DNA of 15,392 bases from contig JBFISC010000065.1 in NCBI GenBank assembly GCA_041608775.1, positions 1-15,392 on the forward strand, in the 5' to 3' direction. The DNA comes from UBA7803 sp041608775. GTDB lineage: Bacteria > Pseudomonadota > Gammaproteobacteria > Pseudomonadales > Azotimanducaceae. The notes below the pieces were generated by a model that saw nothing but the letters and a program-made list of their open reading frames with translations, made no database searches and was not told the DNA's origin. The translations under genes and the position numbers were made by a program. Positions 6,460-12,790 of the stretch are shown here, in pieces (the first letter of the stretch is position 1; the number at the start of each line of letters is the position of its first letter).

Positions 6460-7605
6460 TCAGTCGCCGGTGGCGGCGGACACAGGCCGGGCGGCCCGCG
6501 CCGATGCGGACTCAGGGTTGGGTTTCAGCAGCTCAGCGATCGGCCGGGTGCCGTCGTCGGTGGCGTGAATGCGCACCGGGGCACCGGGCCGGACCTTCAG
6601 GCTGCCGTGGGAGATGATCGTGTCGCCCACGTCGAGCCCTGACGTCACCTCGACCTGCCCCGGCATCCGGGTCCCGAGCCGGATTTCGCGCTGCTCGGCG
6701 ATGTAAGGCTCGCTGGAACGGTCCACCACCATGACGAAGGTCCGCTGGCCCCGGGGGATGACGGCTTCCTCCGAGATGACGATGGCATCGCGCTCGTTGC
6801 GCAGCAGGTTGAGGGTCATGAGCATGCCGGGCACTAGATCGTGCTGCTCGTTGGGGATGATGGCCCGCACGGTGATGGAGCGGGTCACCGGGTCGACGGT
6901 GCTGTCCACCGACGTGACCTCGCCGGCGAAGCTGCGGTTCGGAAACACGGCGCTCGTTGCCTCGATGACGGTGCCGCGCTTGACGGTGTTCAGGTAAAGG
7001 GCGGGAACCGTGAAGTCGAGCTTCATGCGCGAGTCGTCCACCAGAGTGGTGATCACGTCGCCGGGCGAAACCAGCGCGCCGGGGCTGATCTGGCGCAGGC
7101 CCACGTGACCGCTGAAGGGGGCGGTGATGGTGCGGTCCGCCAGCCGGGACCGAACCGCCTCGAGGCGAGCCTCGGCGGTGCGCCACTCACGCCGGCGCTC
7201 GTCGAGCAGGGCCTGGGAGGCATTGCCCTGAACGACCAGCCGCTCGATGCGCTGGAACTGCCGTTCGGCCTCGTCGGCCAGGGACGCGGCTTCCGCCAGC
7301 AGCGCGGCCTCCTCGGCGTCGGTCAGCTCCACCAGCACGTCTCCGGCGGACACGGCCTGGCCGTCTTCGAAGTTGATCCGGGAGACGGTATCGGAGACGT
7401 TGGCGGTGATCCGCACCATCTCGTTGGCCCGCAGCGTGCCCAGCGCTTCCAGGCTGTCGGCGATGCGCTGCAGCCCGACCTGCTCGACTATCACCGCAGC
7501 CGGTGGCCGCTCCTGGGCGGCGATCGCCGGCGCGCTCACGGCAGCCGCGCCGCAGGCTGCGATGACGACTGAGGCGATCAGGGCGGCACGGGTCGAAGTC
7601 TGCAT
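6460..7605 (-). CDS. RND efflux periplasmic adaptor (membrane fusion protein)
   Basis: This 381-residue protein is the adaptor that bridges the permease to an outer-membrane channel. A signal peptide covers about the first 31 residues, with likely cleavage near AIAA-QERP. An IAAC tetrapeptide at 15-18 could act as a lipobox, so a lipid anchor is possible. The core has the family layout: a barrel-sandwich/lipoyl half, an alpha-hairpin rich in Ala, Glu and Arg, the return lipoyl half ITAPFSGHVGLRQISPGALV, and beta-barrel segments around GTVIEATSAVFPNRSFAGEV and VPGMLMTLNL. The chosen start is the ATG at 7605. The in-frame ATG at 7686 would add 27 polar residues ahead of the signal peptide and would lie upstream of the predicted promoter. 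GGAA seven bases upstream is a weak ribosome site. It is first in an operon with the permease. Confidence 0.92.
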   Translation of the reverse strand: MQTSTRAALIASVVIAACGAAAVSAPAIAAQERPPAAVIVEQVGLQRIADSLEALGTLRANEMVRITANVSDTVSRINFEDGQAVSAGDVLVELTDAEEAALLAEAASLADEAERQFQRIERLVVQGNASQALLDERRREWRTAEARLEAVRSRLADRTITAPFSGHVGLRQISPGALVSPGDVITTLVDDSRMKLDFTVPALYLNTVKRGTVIEATSAVFPNRSFAGEVTSVDSTVDPVTRSITVRAIIPNEQHDLVPGMLMTLNLLRNERDAIVISEEAVIPRGQRTFVMVVDRSSEPYIAEQREIRLGTRMPGQVEVTSGLDVGDTIISHGSLKVRPGAPVRIHATDDGTRPIAELLKPNPESASARAARPVSAATGD

Positions 7606-7656
7606 GGTCGTTCCGGTAATTGGGCGCACGGCAGTGCCGCGGGGCGCGGGATCGTG

Positions 7657-7685
7657 ATTGTAGTTGTCCGACAGCATGCTGTGCA
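7657..7685 (-). promoter_or_regulatory. Putative sigma-70 promoter of the RND operon with a palindrome in the spacer
   Basis: Reading the minus strand, TGCACA (7685-7680) matches the -35 consensus at four of six positions. After exactly 17 bases, TACAAT (7662-7657) matches the -10 at five of six. This places transcription start near 7650, about 45 bases before the adaptor ATG. A perfect 12-base palindrome lies across the spacer. The assignment is by eye only. Confidence 0.5.
7671..7682. promoter_or_regulatory. Perfect 12-base palindrome ACAGCATGCTGT, candidate repressor operator
   Basis: The palindrome sits between the proposed -35 and -10 of the efflux operon and overlaps the -35 by three bases. 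A protein bound here would block RNA polymerase, as TetR-type repressors do at many RND operons. No regulator gene lies next to this operon in the window, so the binding protein is unknown. Confidence 0.45.
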
Positions 7686-7736
7686 CGCTGTGATCCGCAC
7701 GTGAATTTCGACCGTATCGACGGGCGAGGGTTCAGC

Positions 7737-7759
7737 CCGCCGGGGGCAGGCCCCGGCGG
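7737..7759 (-). terminator. Strong GC hairpin downstream of the Hsp20 gene
   Basis: CCGCCGGGG (7737-7745) pairs perfectly with CCCCGGCGG (7751-7759) around a five-base loop. This is the strongest simple hairpin in the window. It begins 16 bases after the hsp20 stop codon and lies before the efflux promoter, the right place to end the heat-shock transcript. There is no T-tract, so it may act as a 3-prime stabiliser or work with Rho rather than as a classic intrinsic terminator. Confidence 0.5.
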
Positions 7760-7775
7760 AGGTGGGCCGCGCAGC

Positions 7776-8270
7776 TCAGTCCCGGGAGATGCTGATCCGC
7801 GACCGCTTCTTCGGCTGGCGCTTCGGCAGGCGCACCGTCAGCACGCCGGCTTCGTAGCGGGCCTTGGCGTCGTCCTGGTCCACGGAAGCCGGCAGTTGCA
7901 CCGCGCGCTCGAAGCGGCCGTAGGCGCGCTCGCTGACGTAGAACTCGCCCACCTGGTTGTCCCAGGACACCCGCTTCTCGCCGCGCACCACCAGAACGTC
8001 ACCGACGACCTCTATGTCGAAATCGTCCGGGTCCATCCCAGGCGCCTCCAGCTTCACCACGACGCTGTCGGCATCGTCGGCGACCTCGGCGGCCAGCAGG
8101 CCCCAGCGCACGGATCGACGCTGAGGCAGCTGGCCGGCGGGATCCTCGGAAGGGCTCGGGTGGAACCGGGTCAGGGCCTCGGCGGCCATCTCGCGGAGCT
8201 CGCGCCAGCCCTCGGTGATGCTGTCCCAGGCCCGGCTCAGGCCCTCCCGGATCTGACTCAACGTGCTCAT
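7776..8270 (-). CDS. Hsp20/alpha-crystallin small heat-shock protein
   Basis: This 164-residue protein is an ATP-independent holdase that binds unfolding proteins in the cytoplasm. The alpha-crystallin domain spans about 58-150: VVKLEAPGMDPDDFDIEVV opens it, and YGRFERAVQLP (117-127) and the signature AGVLTVRLPK (141-150) close it. The C-terminal tail has the conserved I-x-I motif, Ile159-Ser-Ile161, which in this family docks neighbouring dimers during oligomer assembly. The N-terminal arm of about 50 residues looks amphipathic (SRAWDSITEGWRELREMAAE), as expected for substrate binding. The ATG at 8270 has GAGGG (8283-8279) eight bases upstream. A near-consensus sigma-32 promoter precedes the gene, so heat-shock induction is strongly suggested. 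It is on the same strand as the VOC gene, 73 bases downstream of it. Confidence 0.95.
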   Translation of the reverse strand: MSTLSQIREGLSRAWDSITEGWRELREMAAEALTRFHPSPSEDPAGQLPQRRSVRWGLLAAEVADDADSVVVKLEAPGMDPDDFDIEVVGDVLVVRGEKRVSWDNQVGEFYVSERAYGRFERAVQLPASVDQDDAKARYEAGVLTVRLPKRQPKKRSRISISRD

Positions 8271-8308
8271 GTCGATTTCCCTCGAGTGGCGTTTCTGTTC
8301 ATCGTCTT

Positions 8309-8336
8309 AGTTGGGGAACCCGTCGGCACATTCAAG
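8309..8336 (-). promoter_or_regulatory. Sigma-32 (RpoH) heat-shock promoter of hsp20
   Basis: On the minus strand, CTTGAA (8336-8331) is followed after 14 bases by CCCCAACT (8316-8309). The RpoH consensus is CTTGAA, 13-15 bases, then CCCCATnT, so the only mismatch is one base in the -10. Transcription would start near 8302, giving a leader of about 30 bases before the hsp20 ATG. The -35 lies only seven bases past the stop codon of the VOC gene. Confidence 0.85.
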
Positions 8337-8343
8337 CCGGCCG

Positions 8344-9111
8344 CTACACCAGGTTGATGCGCATGCCGCAGAGGTGAATCTGGTCCGGCGCCGACACGGC
8401 GTTCCGGGCCGTCGCCGCCGCGAGGATCGCCTGGCGGTCGACGGTGGCCAGGTCGATTCCGCCGAGGCCCTCCGGTCGACCGTCGGTGCAGGGCACGAAG
8501 CGCAGGGTCGCGTTGGCCAGCCGGATCTGCGGCCGACCGTCGTCGCCGGTGACCGGCAGCTCGGCGACCTCCGACCACCGGGCAGCCACGGCGTCGGGGT
8601 CGTCGCACTGCAGCTCGGCGGCGACGATGCCGGTGACGCGAGTCAGCGACCTTGCTGCCTGCCAGTCGGGTCCGGCGGGCTCCCAGGGGCCGTCAGGCTC
8701 GTGGGCGCGCTCGCCGAGCGCCTCGTCGATCTCGAAGAACGAGCCGCCGGTATCCTTCGGATGCAGCTGCATGTTGCGGAACTCGCCGGTCTCGAACTGG
8801 TTGACGATGCGGATGCCGAGGTCCTGCACCCGCTTGCGCCGCGGTCGGTGGGCATCGCACTGGGTGATCACCATGTAGCCGCCGTCGCCGCCTCGGCGCT
8901 CCAGGTAGCGGCCCGCCGCGGTTTTGTCCCGGGTCGGCGCGACGACTTCGAGCAGCTCGTTGCCGATGGGCATGAGCGCATTCTCGAGGCCGAAGCGCGC
9001 CACCCCGGGATCGCGGTAGCAGACGCGTATGTCGAGCACTTCGGTGAGGTCCTGCTCAACGGGATCCAGCCTTTCGGCCACGAGAGCAATCTGGCGCAGT
9101 TTCAACCACAT
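8344..9111 (-). CDS. VOC-superfamily (glyoxalase-like domain) protein
   Basis: This 255-residue protein opens with LRQIALVAERLDPVEQDLTEVL, the first beta-alpha-beta unit of a vicinal-oxygen-chelate domain. It continues with ENALMPIGNELLEVVAP (about 43-59), where the glutamate fits the metal-binding strand. The second half (RSLTRVTGIVAAELQC, then IRLANATLRFVPC and IDLATVD) looks like a repeat of the fold, so one chain may form a complete metal site. This resembles the Glyoxalase_3 group of uncharacterised VOC proteins. The family includes glyoxalase I, ring-cleaving dioxygenases and resistance proteins, so the reaction cannot be named. There is no signal peptide. The ATG at 9111 has GAGGGGG nine bases upstream. 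It is divergent from the TPR protein with 75 bases between them, and followed by hsp20, which has its own promoter. Confidence 0.8.
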   Translation of the reverse strand: MWLKLRQIALVAERLDPVEQDLTEVLDIRVCYRDPGVARFGLENALMPIGNELLEVVAPTRDKTAAGRYLERRGGDGGYMVITQCDAHRPRRKRVQDLGIRIVNQFETGEFRNMQLHPKDTGGSFFEIDEALGERAHEPDGPWEPAGPDWQAARSLTRVTGIVAAELQCDDPDAVAARWSEVAELPVTGDDGRPQIRLANATLRFVPCTDGRPEGLGGIDLATVDRQAILAAATARNAVSAPDQIHLCGMRINLV

Positions 9112-9153
9112 GACGCGATTCCCCCTCTTGCGGAAAGATGCGGAAGGAACATA

Positions 9154-9179
9154 CTACCGCGCCATTTTTCGCGCGGTAG
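9154..9179. repeat. Perfect 9-bp inverted repeat just upstream of the TPR gene start
   Basis: CTACCGCGC (9154-9162) and GCGCGGTAG (9171-9179) are perfect reverse complements around the eight-base loop CATTTTTC. The repeat lies in the divergent region between the VOC and TPR genes and ends seven bases before the TPR start. It may be an operator shared by both genes or an RNA hairpin in the TPR leader. If it folds in RNA, the AAGGA at 9144-9148 comes to an effective distance of about 13 bases from the ATG. A nearby 10-base-period repeat, TGCGGAAAG then TGCGGAAGG (9129-9147), may also be a binding site. Confidence 0.6.
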
Positions 9180-9186
9180 CGCTCCG

Positions 9187-11364
9187 ATGATCAATCGCTG
9201 GCTGGCCGATTTGAGGCGTCGCAAGGTGCTTCGGGTGGCGGGCGCTTACGTGGTTGCCGGATGGGGCGGGGTCCAGGGGGTGGAAGCCGCCGCTTCGATA
9301 TTGACGCTGCCCGACTGGATCGTCGGTTTCTTCGCCGTGATGCTGGCCGCCGGCCTGCCGGTGGCCATGGTCATCGCCTGGGCGTTTCAGTCGGCGCCGG
9401 AGCCGCGGCCCGCGGCCGATGCGGAGTCGGCCACGGATGCCGCTGCCCTCAGACCTTCCTGGCTGGATCTCGCGCTGCTCGTTGGGGTGGTCAGCGTGAT
9501 CGGGGTCACCGCGCTGCAGGTCGTGCGCTGGAGCGGCGGCGCAGATGCCGTTGCCGCCCCGGGCGCCGCCGATGCCGGCCCGACCGCCGATCAGCTCTCG
9601 GTGGCCGTGCTGCCGTTCATCAGCTTCAGCGACGACCCGGACGACGGCTATTTCGCGGACGGGCTGACGGAGGAACTGATCAACGGTCTGGCCCAGCTCG
9701 AGGGGCTCAAGGTTCCGGGCCGCACCTCATCCTTCTATTTCAAGGGCCGCGACCAGGATCTGCGTGAGGTCGGCCGGCAGCTCGCCGTGGCCCACGTGCT
9801 GGAGGGAAGCGTTCGGCGGTCCGGGGATCGGCTGCGGGTGACCGTGCAGCTGGTTTCGACGGCGGATGGTTTTCACCTTTGGTCGCGCACCTACGACCGC
9901 GAGCTGACTGACGTGTTCGCCATCCAGGACGACATCTCGGCGCACGTGGCGGCGGCTCTCCGAACCACCCTGCTGGCCGACGGCCACGACCATTCGGCCC
10001 AGGGGGGCGCCGGCACGTATCCCAGCTTCCTCGTGGCCACCGGCCTGCTGCGGGAACGCAGCAGGGAATCGCTGACCGAGGCGCGAGCGCTGTTCAGCCA
10101 CATCCTCAGCCAGTCACCCGACGACGTCGAGGCGCTGGCCGGTTACGCGCGTGCCACCATTCACCTGGCGGGCGCGTTTCTGGCCCTCGATTTCGAGCCT
10201 GCGGCGGCCTCCGCCGTTGCCGCGGCGGAGCGGGCGGTTCAGCTCGCACCCGACAGCGTCGCCGCGAACCTCACCGCCGGCCAGGTCTATGATCTGCTGG
10301 CGCTGCGCACCGACGAGACCCACTACTCCAGCCTGGCAGAACGTTTCCTCGCGAAGGCGCTGGACCTGGCGCCGGGAGATTCCGAGGTGCTGCGCAGCTT
10401 CGGCGGCCTGCTGGTGCGCCTCGGCCGCTGGGACAGCGCAGTGAAGGTCACCGAGCAGGCGGTCGCCGTTGATCCCCTGGATCGCGGTGCCCGCCTGCAG
10501 CATGCCGAAGCGCTGCGGGGCGCCGGGCGCCTGGGAGACGCCCGGGACGAGCTCGAGCGGCTGCTGGCGCTGAGTCCCGATTACTGGGCCGGCCATCTCG
10601 AGCTGGGCGAGCTGCTGGTGGAATCCGGCGCGCTCGATCTGGCCCTGGACCACATTCGGCTCGCCCACGAGTCCGGGGTCTCGCCCCGGGCCAGCTTCGC
10701 GCTCGCTCATCTTTACCTCAACCTCGGCGTCCGGCCGCTGGTTCTCGAGACCCTGGCCGAGCTCGACGATGCTCCGTACTCGCGGGCGCTGGCTGAGATG
10801 GTTCGCAAGGTCATTGCCGGCGACGATGCGGCGGCTCTGCAGCACGCCGAGCGGGAGCTGGAGCGCAGCGGCGACCGCATCTGGCGGCCCATGGTGGTGC
10901 TGGCGGCCATCAACAGCGGTGCCCTGGACAAAGCCCGCGAGCAGCTGCGACAGCTGGAACCCACGCTGCTCGGTCCTGACCCGGACCCGTCGCGGATCGA
11001 TCCCAACAGCGTGCTGCTGGCAGCCAACCTGCTGATGCTGGAGGAACGCCGGGAGGAGGCGGCGCGCCTGCTGGAACAGCTGCTGCAGGCCAACGCCCCG
11101 GTCGCGCAGGGGTTCGATCCGATAGCCCGGAAGCTGGTGCGGGCGCACGCGCTGGCCCGGCTCGAGCGTAAGGACGAGGCGCTGGCGGAGCTGGAGGATG
11201 CCTACCGTCAGGGCTACCGGACGCTCTACGACTTCGACAACTTCGTGCGCCTGGACCGCTACCCGTCCTTTGCACCGTTGCGCGGCGATGGCCGGCTGGC
11301 CCGGCTGCTCGCGAAGATCGAGGCCGACAACCGTGCTCTGGCGGTGCGGATCGGTGCTGTCTGA
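9187..11364 (+). CDS. Membrane-anchored TolB-N-like domain/TPR-repeat protein
   Basis: This 725-residue protein has a recognisable three-part layout. The N-terminus has the basic start LADLRRRKVLRVAGAY common to this family, then hydrophobic segments at about 14-38, 45-67 and 92-113. A periplasm- or cytoplasm-facing domain follows at about 135-250: LSVAVLPFISFSDDP, YFADGLTEELINGL, VLEGSVRRSGDRLRVTVQL and TYDRELTDVFAIQDDI. This module resembles a TolB amino-terminal domain and is often fused to adenylate-cyclase or DNA-binding domains. The remainder (about 270-715) is a run of tetratricopeptide-like helices, for example AERAVQLAPDSVAANL, AKALDLAPGDSEVL and TEQAVAVDPLD. No catalytic domain is present, so a scaffold or signalling-adaptor role is likely but unproven. 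The start at 9187 opens the conserved basic segment, yet no Shine-Dalgarno lies at normal distance. It is divergent from the VOC gene. Confidence 0.85.
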   Translation: MINRWLADLRRRKVLRVAGAYVVAGWGGVQGVEAAASILTLPDWIVGFFAVMLAAGLPVAMVIAWAFQSAPEPRPAADAESATDAAALRPSWLDLALLVGVVSVIGVTALQVVRWSGGADAVAAPGAADAGPTADQLSVAVLPFISFSDDPDDGYFADGLTEELINGLAQLEGLKVPGRTSSFYFKGRDQDLREVGRQLAVAHVLEGSVRRSGDRLRVTVQLVSTADGFHLWSRTYDRELTDVFAIQDDISAHVAAALRTTLLADGHDHSAQGGAGTYPSFLVATGLLRERSRESLTEARALFSHILSQSPDDVEALAGYARATIHLAGAFLALDFEPAAASAVAAAERAVQLAPDSVAANLTAGQVYDLLALRTDETHYSSLAERFLAKALDLAPGDSEVLRSFGGLLVRLGRWDSAVKVTEQAVAVDPLDRGARLQHAEALRGAGRLGDARDELERLLALSPDYWAGHLELGELLVESGALDLALDHIRLAHESGVSPRASFALAHLYLNLGVRPLVLETLAELDDAPYSRALAEMVRKVIAGDDAAALQHAERELERSGDRIWRPMVVLAAINSGALDKAREQLRQLEPTLLGPDPDPSRIDPNSVLLAANLLMLEERREEAARLLEQLLQANAPVAQGFDPIARKLVRAHALARLERKDEALAELEDAYRQGYRTLYDFDNFVRLDRYPSFAPLRGDGRLARLLAKIEADNRALAVRIGAV

Positions 11365-11445
11365 GCGAAAGCCGCGCGGTTTCACAGGCCGCCTCGGTAC
11401 CGCTTTGGTACACTTGTCAGCGTGTCACGCAAGCCGCGGAGCTTT
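11365..11445 (+). promoter_or_regulatory. Gap before the PuuA-like gene; weak hairpin and repeated GGTAC
   Basis: AAGCC (11369-11373) pairs with GGTTT (11378-11382), including one G-U pair, just after the TPR stop and might be a weak terminator. GGTAC occurs twice (in CGGTACCGC and TTGGTACAC, roughly 11396-11411), possibly a binding site. I see no convincing -35/-10 pair and no sigma-54 site. Confidence 0.25.
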
Positions 11446-12780
11446 ATGAGTACGGATACGGAAGCCTGGTTGCTCGATCACCGCATCGACGAGGTGGAGG
11501 CGATCATTCCCGACATGGCCGGGGTTCCAAGGGGGAAGTTCTTTCCCGCCAGCAAGTTTCTGCGGCATAACCTCCGGCTCCCGGAATCGGTATTTCTTCA
11601 GGGCATCACCGGTGATTACGGTGAGGTGGCCGGCGACCTCTACGACATCGACCCGGACCTGCTGCTCGAGCCCGACTACGCGACCCTGCGCATCGTTCCG
11701 TGGACCAACGAGCCCACCGCCAGCGTCATCGTCGACTGCTACCGCCGGGACCGCGAGCCGCTGGCGCACGCGCCGCGTCAGGTACTCAAGCGGATCCTCG
11801 ACCTTTATGCCGAGAAGGGCTGGAAGCCCATCATCGCGCCGGAAGTCGAGTTCTACCTGGTCAAGCAGAACACCGACCCGGACTATCCCCTGGAGGCGCC
11901 CGTGGGCCGTGCCGGCCGCAAGGAGACCGCCGGTCGCATGTACAGCATCGAGGCGGTGAACGAGTTCGATCCGATCATCGAGGACATCTACGACTACTGC
12001 GCTGCCATGGAGATCGACGCCGACTCGCTGTCTCACGAGGACGGTGCCGGTCAGCTCGAGGTCAACTTCAATCACGGCGATCCGCTGGAGCTGGCCGACC
12101 AGGTGTTCCTGTTCAAACGCGTGGCGAGGGAAGCCGCGTTCAAGCACGGCATCTATGCCACCTTCATGGCCAAACCGATGGAGGGCCAACCGGGCAGCGC
12201 CCTGCACCTGCATCAGAGCGTGGTGGACGCCAAGTCCGGTAAGACGCTGTTCTCCCAGCCTGACGGTGCCATCAGCCCGCTGTTCCGCTCGTTCATTGCC
12301 GGGTTGCAGAAGTTCGTGCCGGAGGCGTTGGTTCTGTTCGGCCCGTACGTGAATTCCTACCGGCGTTTCACCCGCTATCTGGCGGCCCCGATCAACGTGC
12401 AGTGGGGTTACGACAACCGCACGGTGGGCCTTCGGGTGCCGCATTCGGACGCCGCCAACCGACGGGTGGAGAACCGCATCCCCGGGGCCGACGTAAACCC
12501 GTATCTGGCCATCGCCGCGTCGCTGGCCTGCGGCTACATGGGCATGACCGATGGGCTCGAGCCCAGCGAGCCGCTCTCCGGCAGCGCCTACAAGCTGGAG
12601 CAGGGGCTCGCCCGGGATCTGTTCGCCGCGCTCGATCTGATGGAAGCGTGCACGCCGCTGCACGACATGTTCGGGCACGAGTTCGTGAGGCTCTATTGCG
12701 CCATCAAGCGCGTGGAACACGAGACCTACTTCCAGGTGATCAGCCCCTGGGAGCGCGAGCACCTGCTGCTCAACGTCTAG
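11446..12780 (+). CDS. puuA: Gamma-glutamylpolyamine synthetase-type glutamine synthetase family protein (PuuA/SpuI-like)
   Basis: This 444-residue protein belongs to the glutamine synthetase superfamily and resembles E. coli PuuA along its whole length. PuuA uses ATP to join glutamate to putrescine, the first step of the gamma-glutamyl route of polyamine breakdown. The active-site motifs are intact: APEVEFYLV (131-139) and HEDGAGQLEVNF (197-208) for metal-binding glutamates, KPMEGQPGSALHLHQS (243-258) for ATP and metal, NSYRRF (303-308), NRTVGLRVP (324-332) and VENRIPGADVNPYLA (341-355). Polyamine activity is inferred from overall resemblance; other amines or ammonia are possible. The ATG at 11446 is chosen because GGAG (11438-11441) precedes it and PuuA proteins begin in the same way; a GTG at 11422 has no ribosome site. 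No puuB, puuC or puuD homologue is in the window. It converges on the glutamate synthase-like gene. Confidence 0.87.
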   Translation: MSTDTEAWLLDHRIDEVEAIIPDMAGVPRGKFFPASKFLRHNLRLPESVFLQGITGDYGEVAGDLYDIDPDLLLEPDYATLRIVPWTNEPTASVIVDCYRRDREPLAHAPRQVLKRILDLYAEKGWKPIIAPEVEFYLVKQNTDPDYPLEAPVGRAGRKETAGRMYSIEAVNEFDPIIEDIYDYCAAMEIDADSLSHEDGAGQLEVNFNHGDPLELADQVFLFKRVAREAAFKHGIYATFMAKPMEGQPGSALHLHQSVVDAKSGKTLFSQPDGAISPLFRSFIAGLQKFVPEALVLFGPYVNSYRRFTRYLAAPINVQWGYDNRTVGLRVPHSDAANRRVENRIPGADVNPYLAIAASLACGYMGMTDGLEPSEPLSGSAYKLEQGLARDLFAALDLMEACTPLHDMFGHEFVRLYCAIKRVEHETYFQVISPWEREHLLLNV

Positions 12781-12790
12781 ACAAGCCCGA

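Noticed and set aside
7606..7686. Upstream in-frame start for the efflux adaptor at 7686
   Set aside because: It would place 27 polar residues before the signal peptide and lie upstream of the predicted promoter.
8311..9186. Large N-terminal extension of the TPR protein
   Set aside because: It is antisense to the VOC gene, and the protein family begins with the basic segment encoded just after 9187.
11390..11430. Possible sigma-54 promoter before the PuuA-like gene
   Set aside because: TGGTAC is present but the GC element at the required spacing is not.
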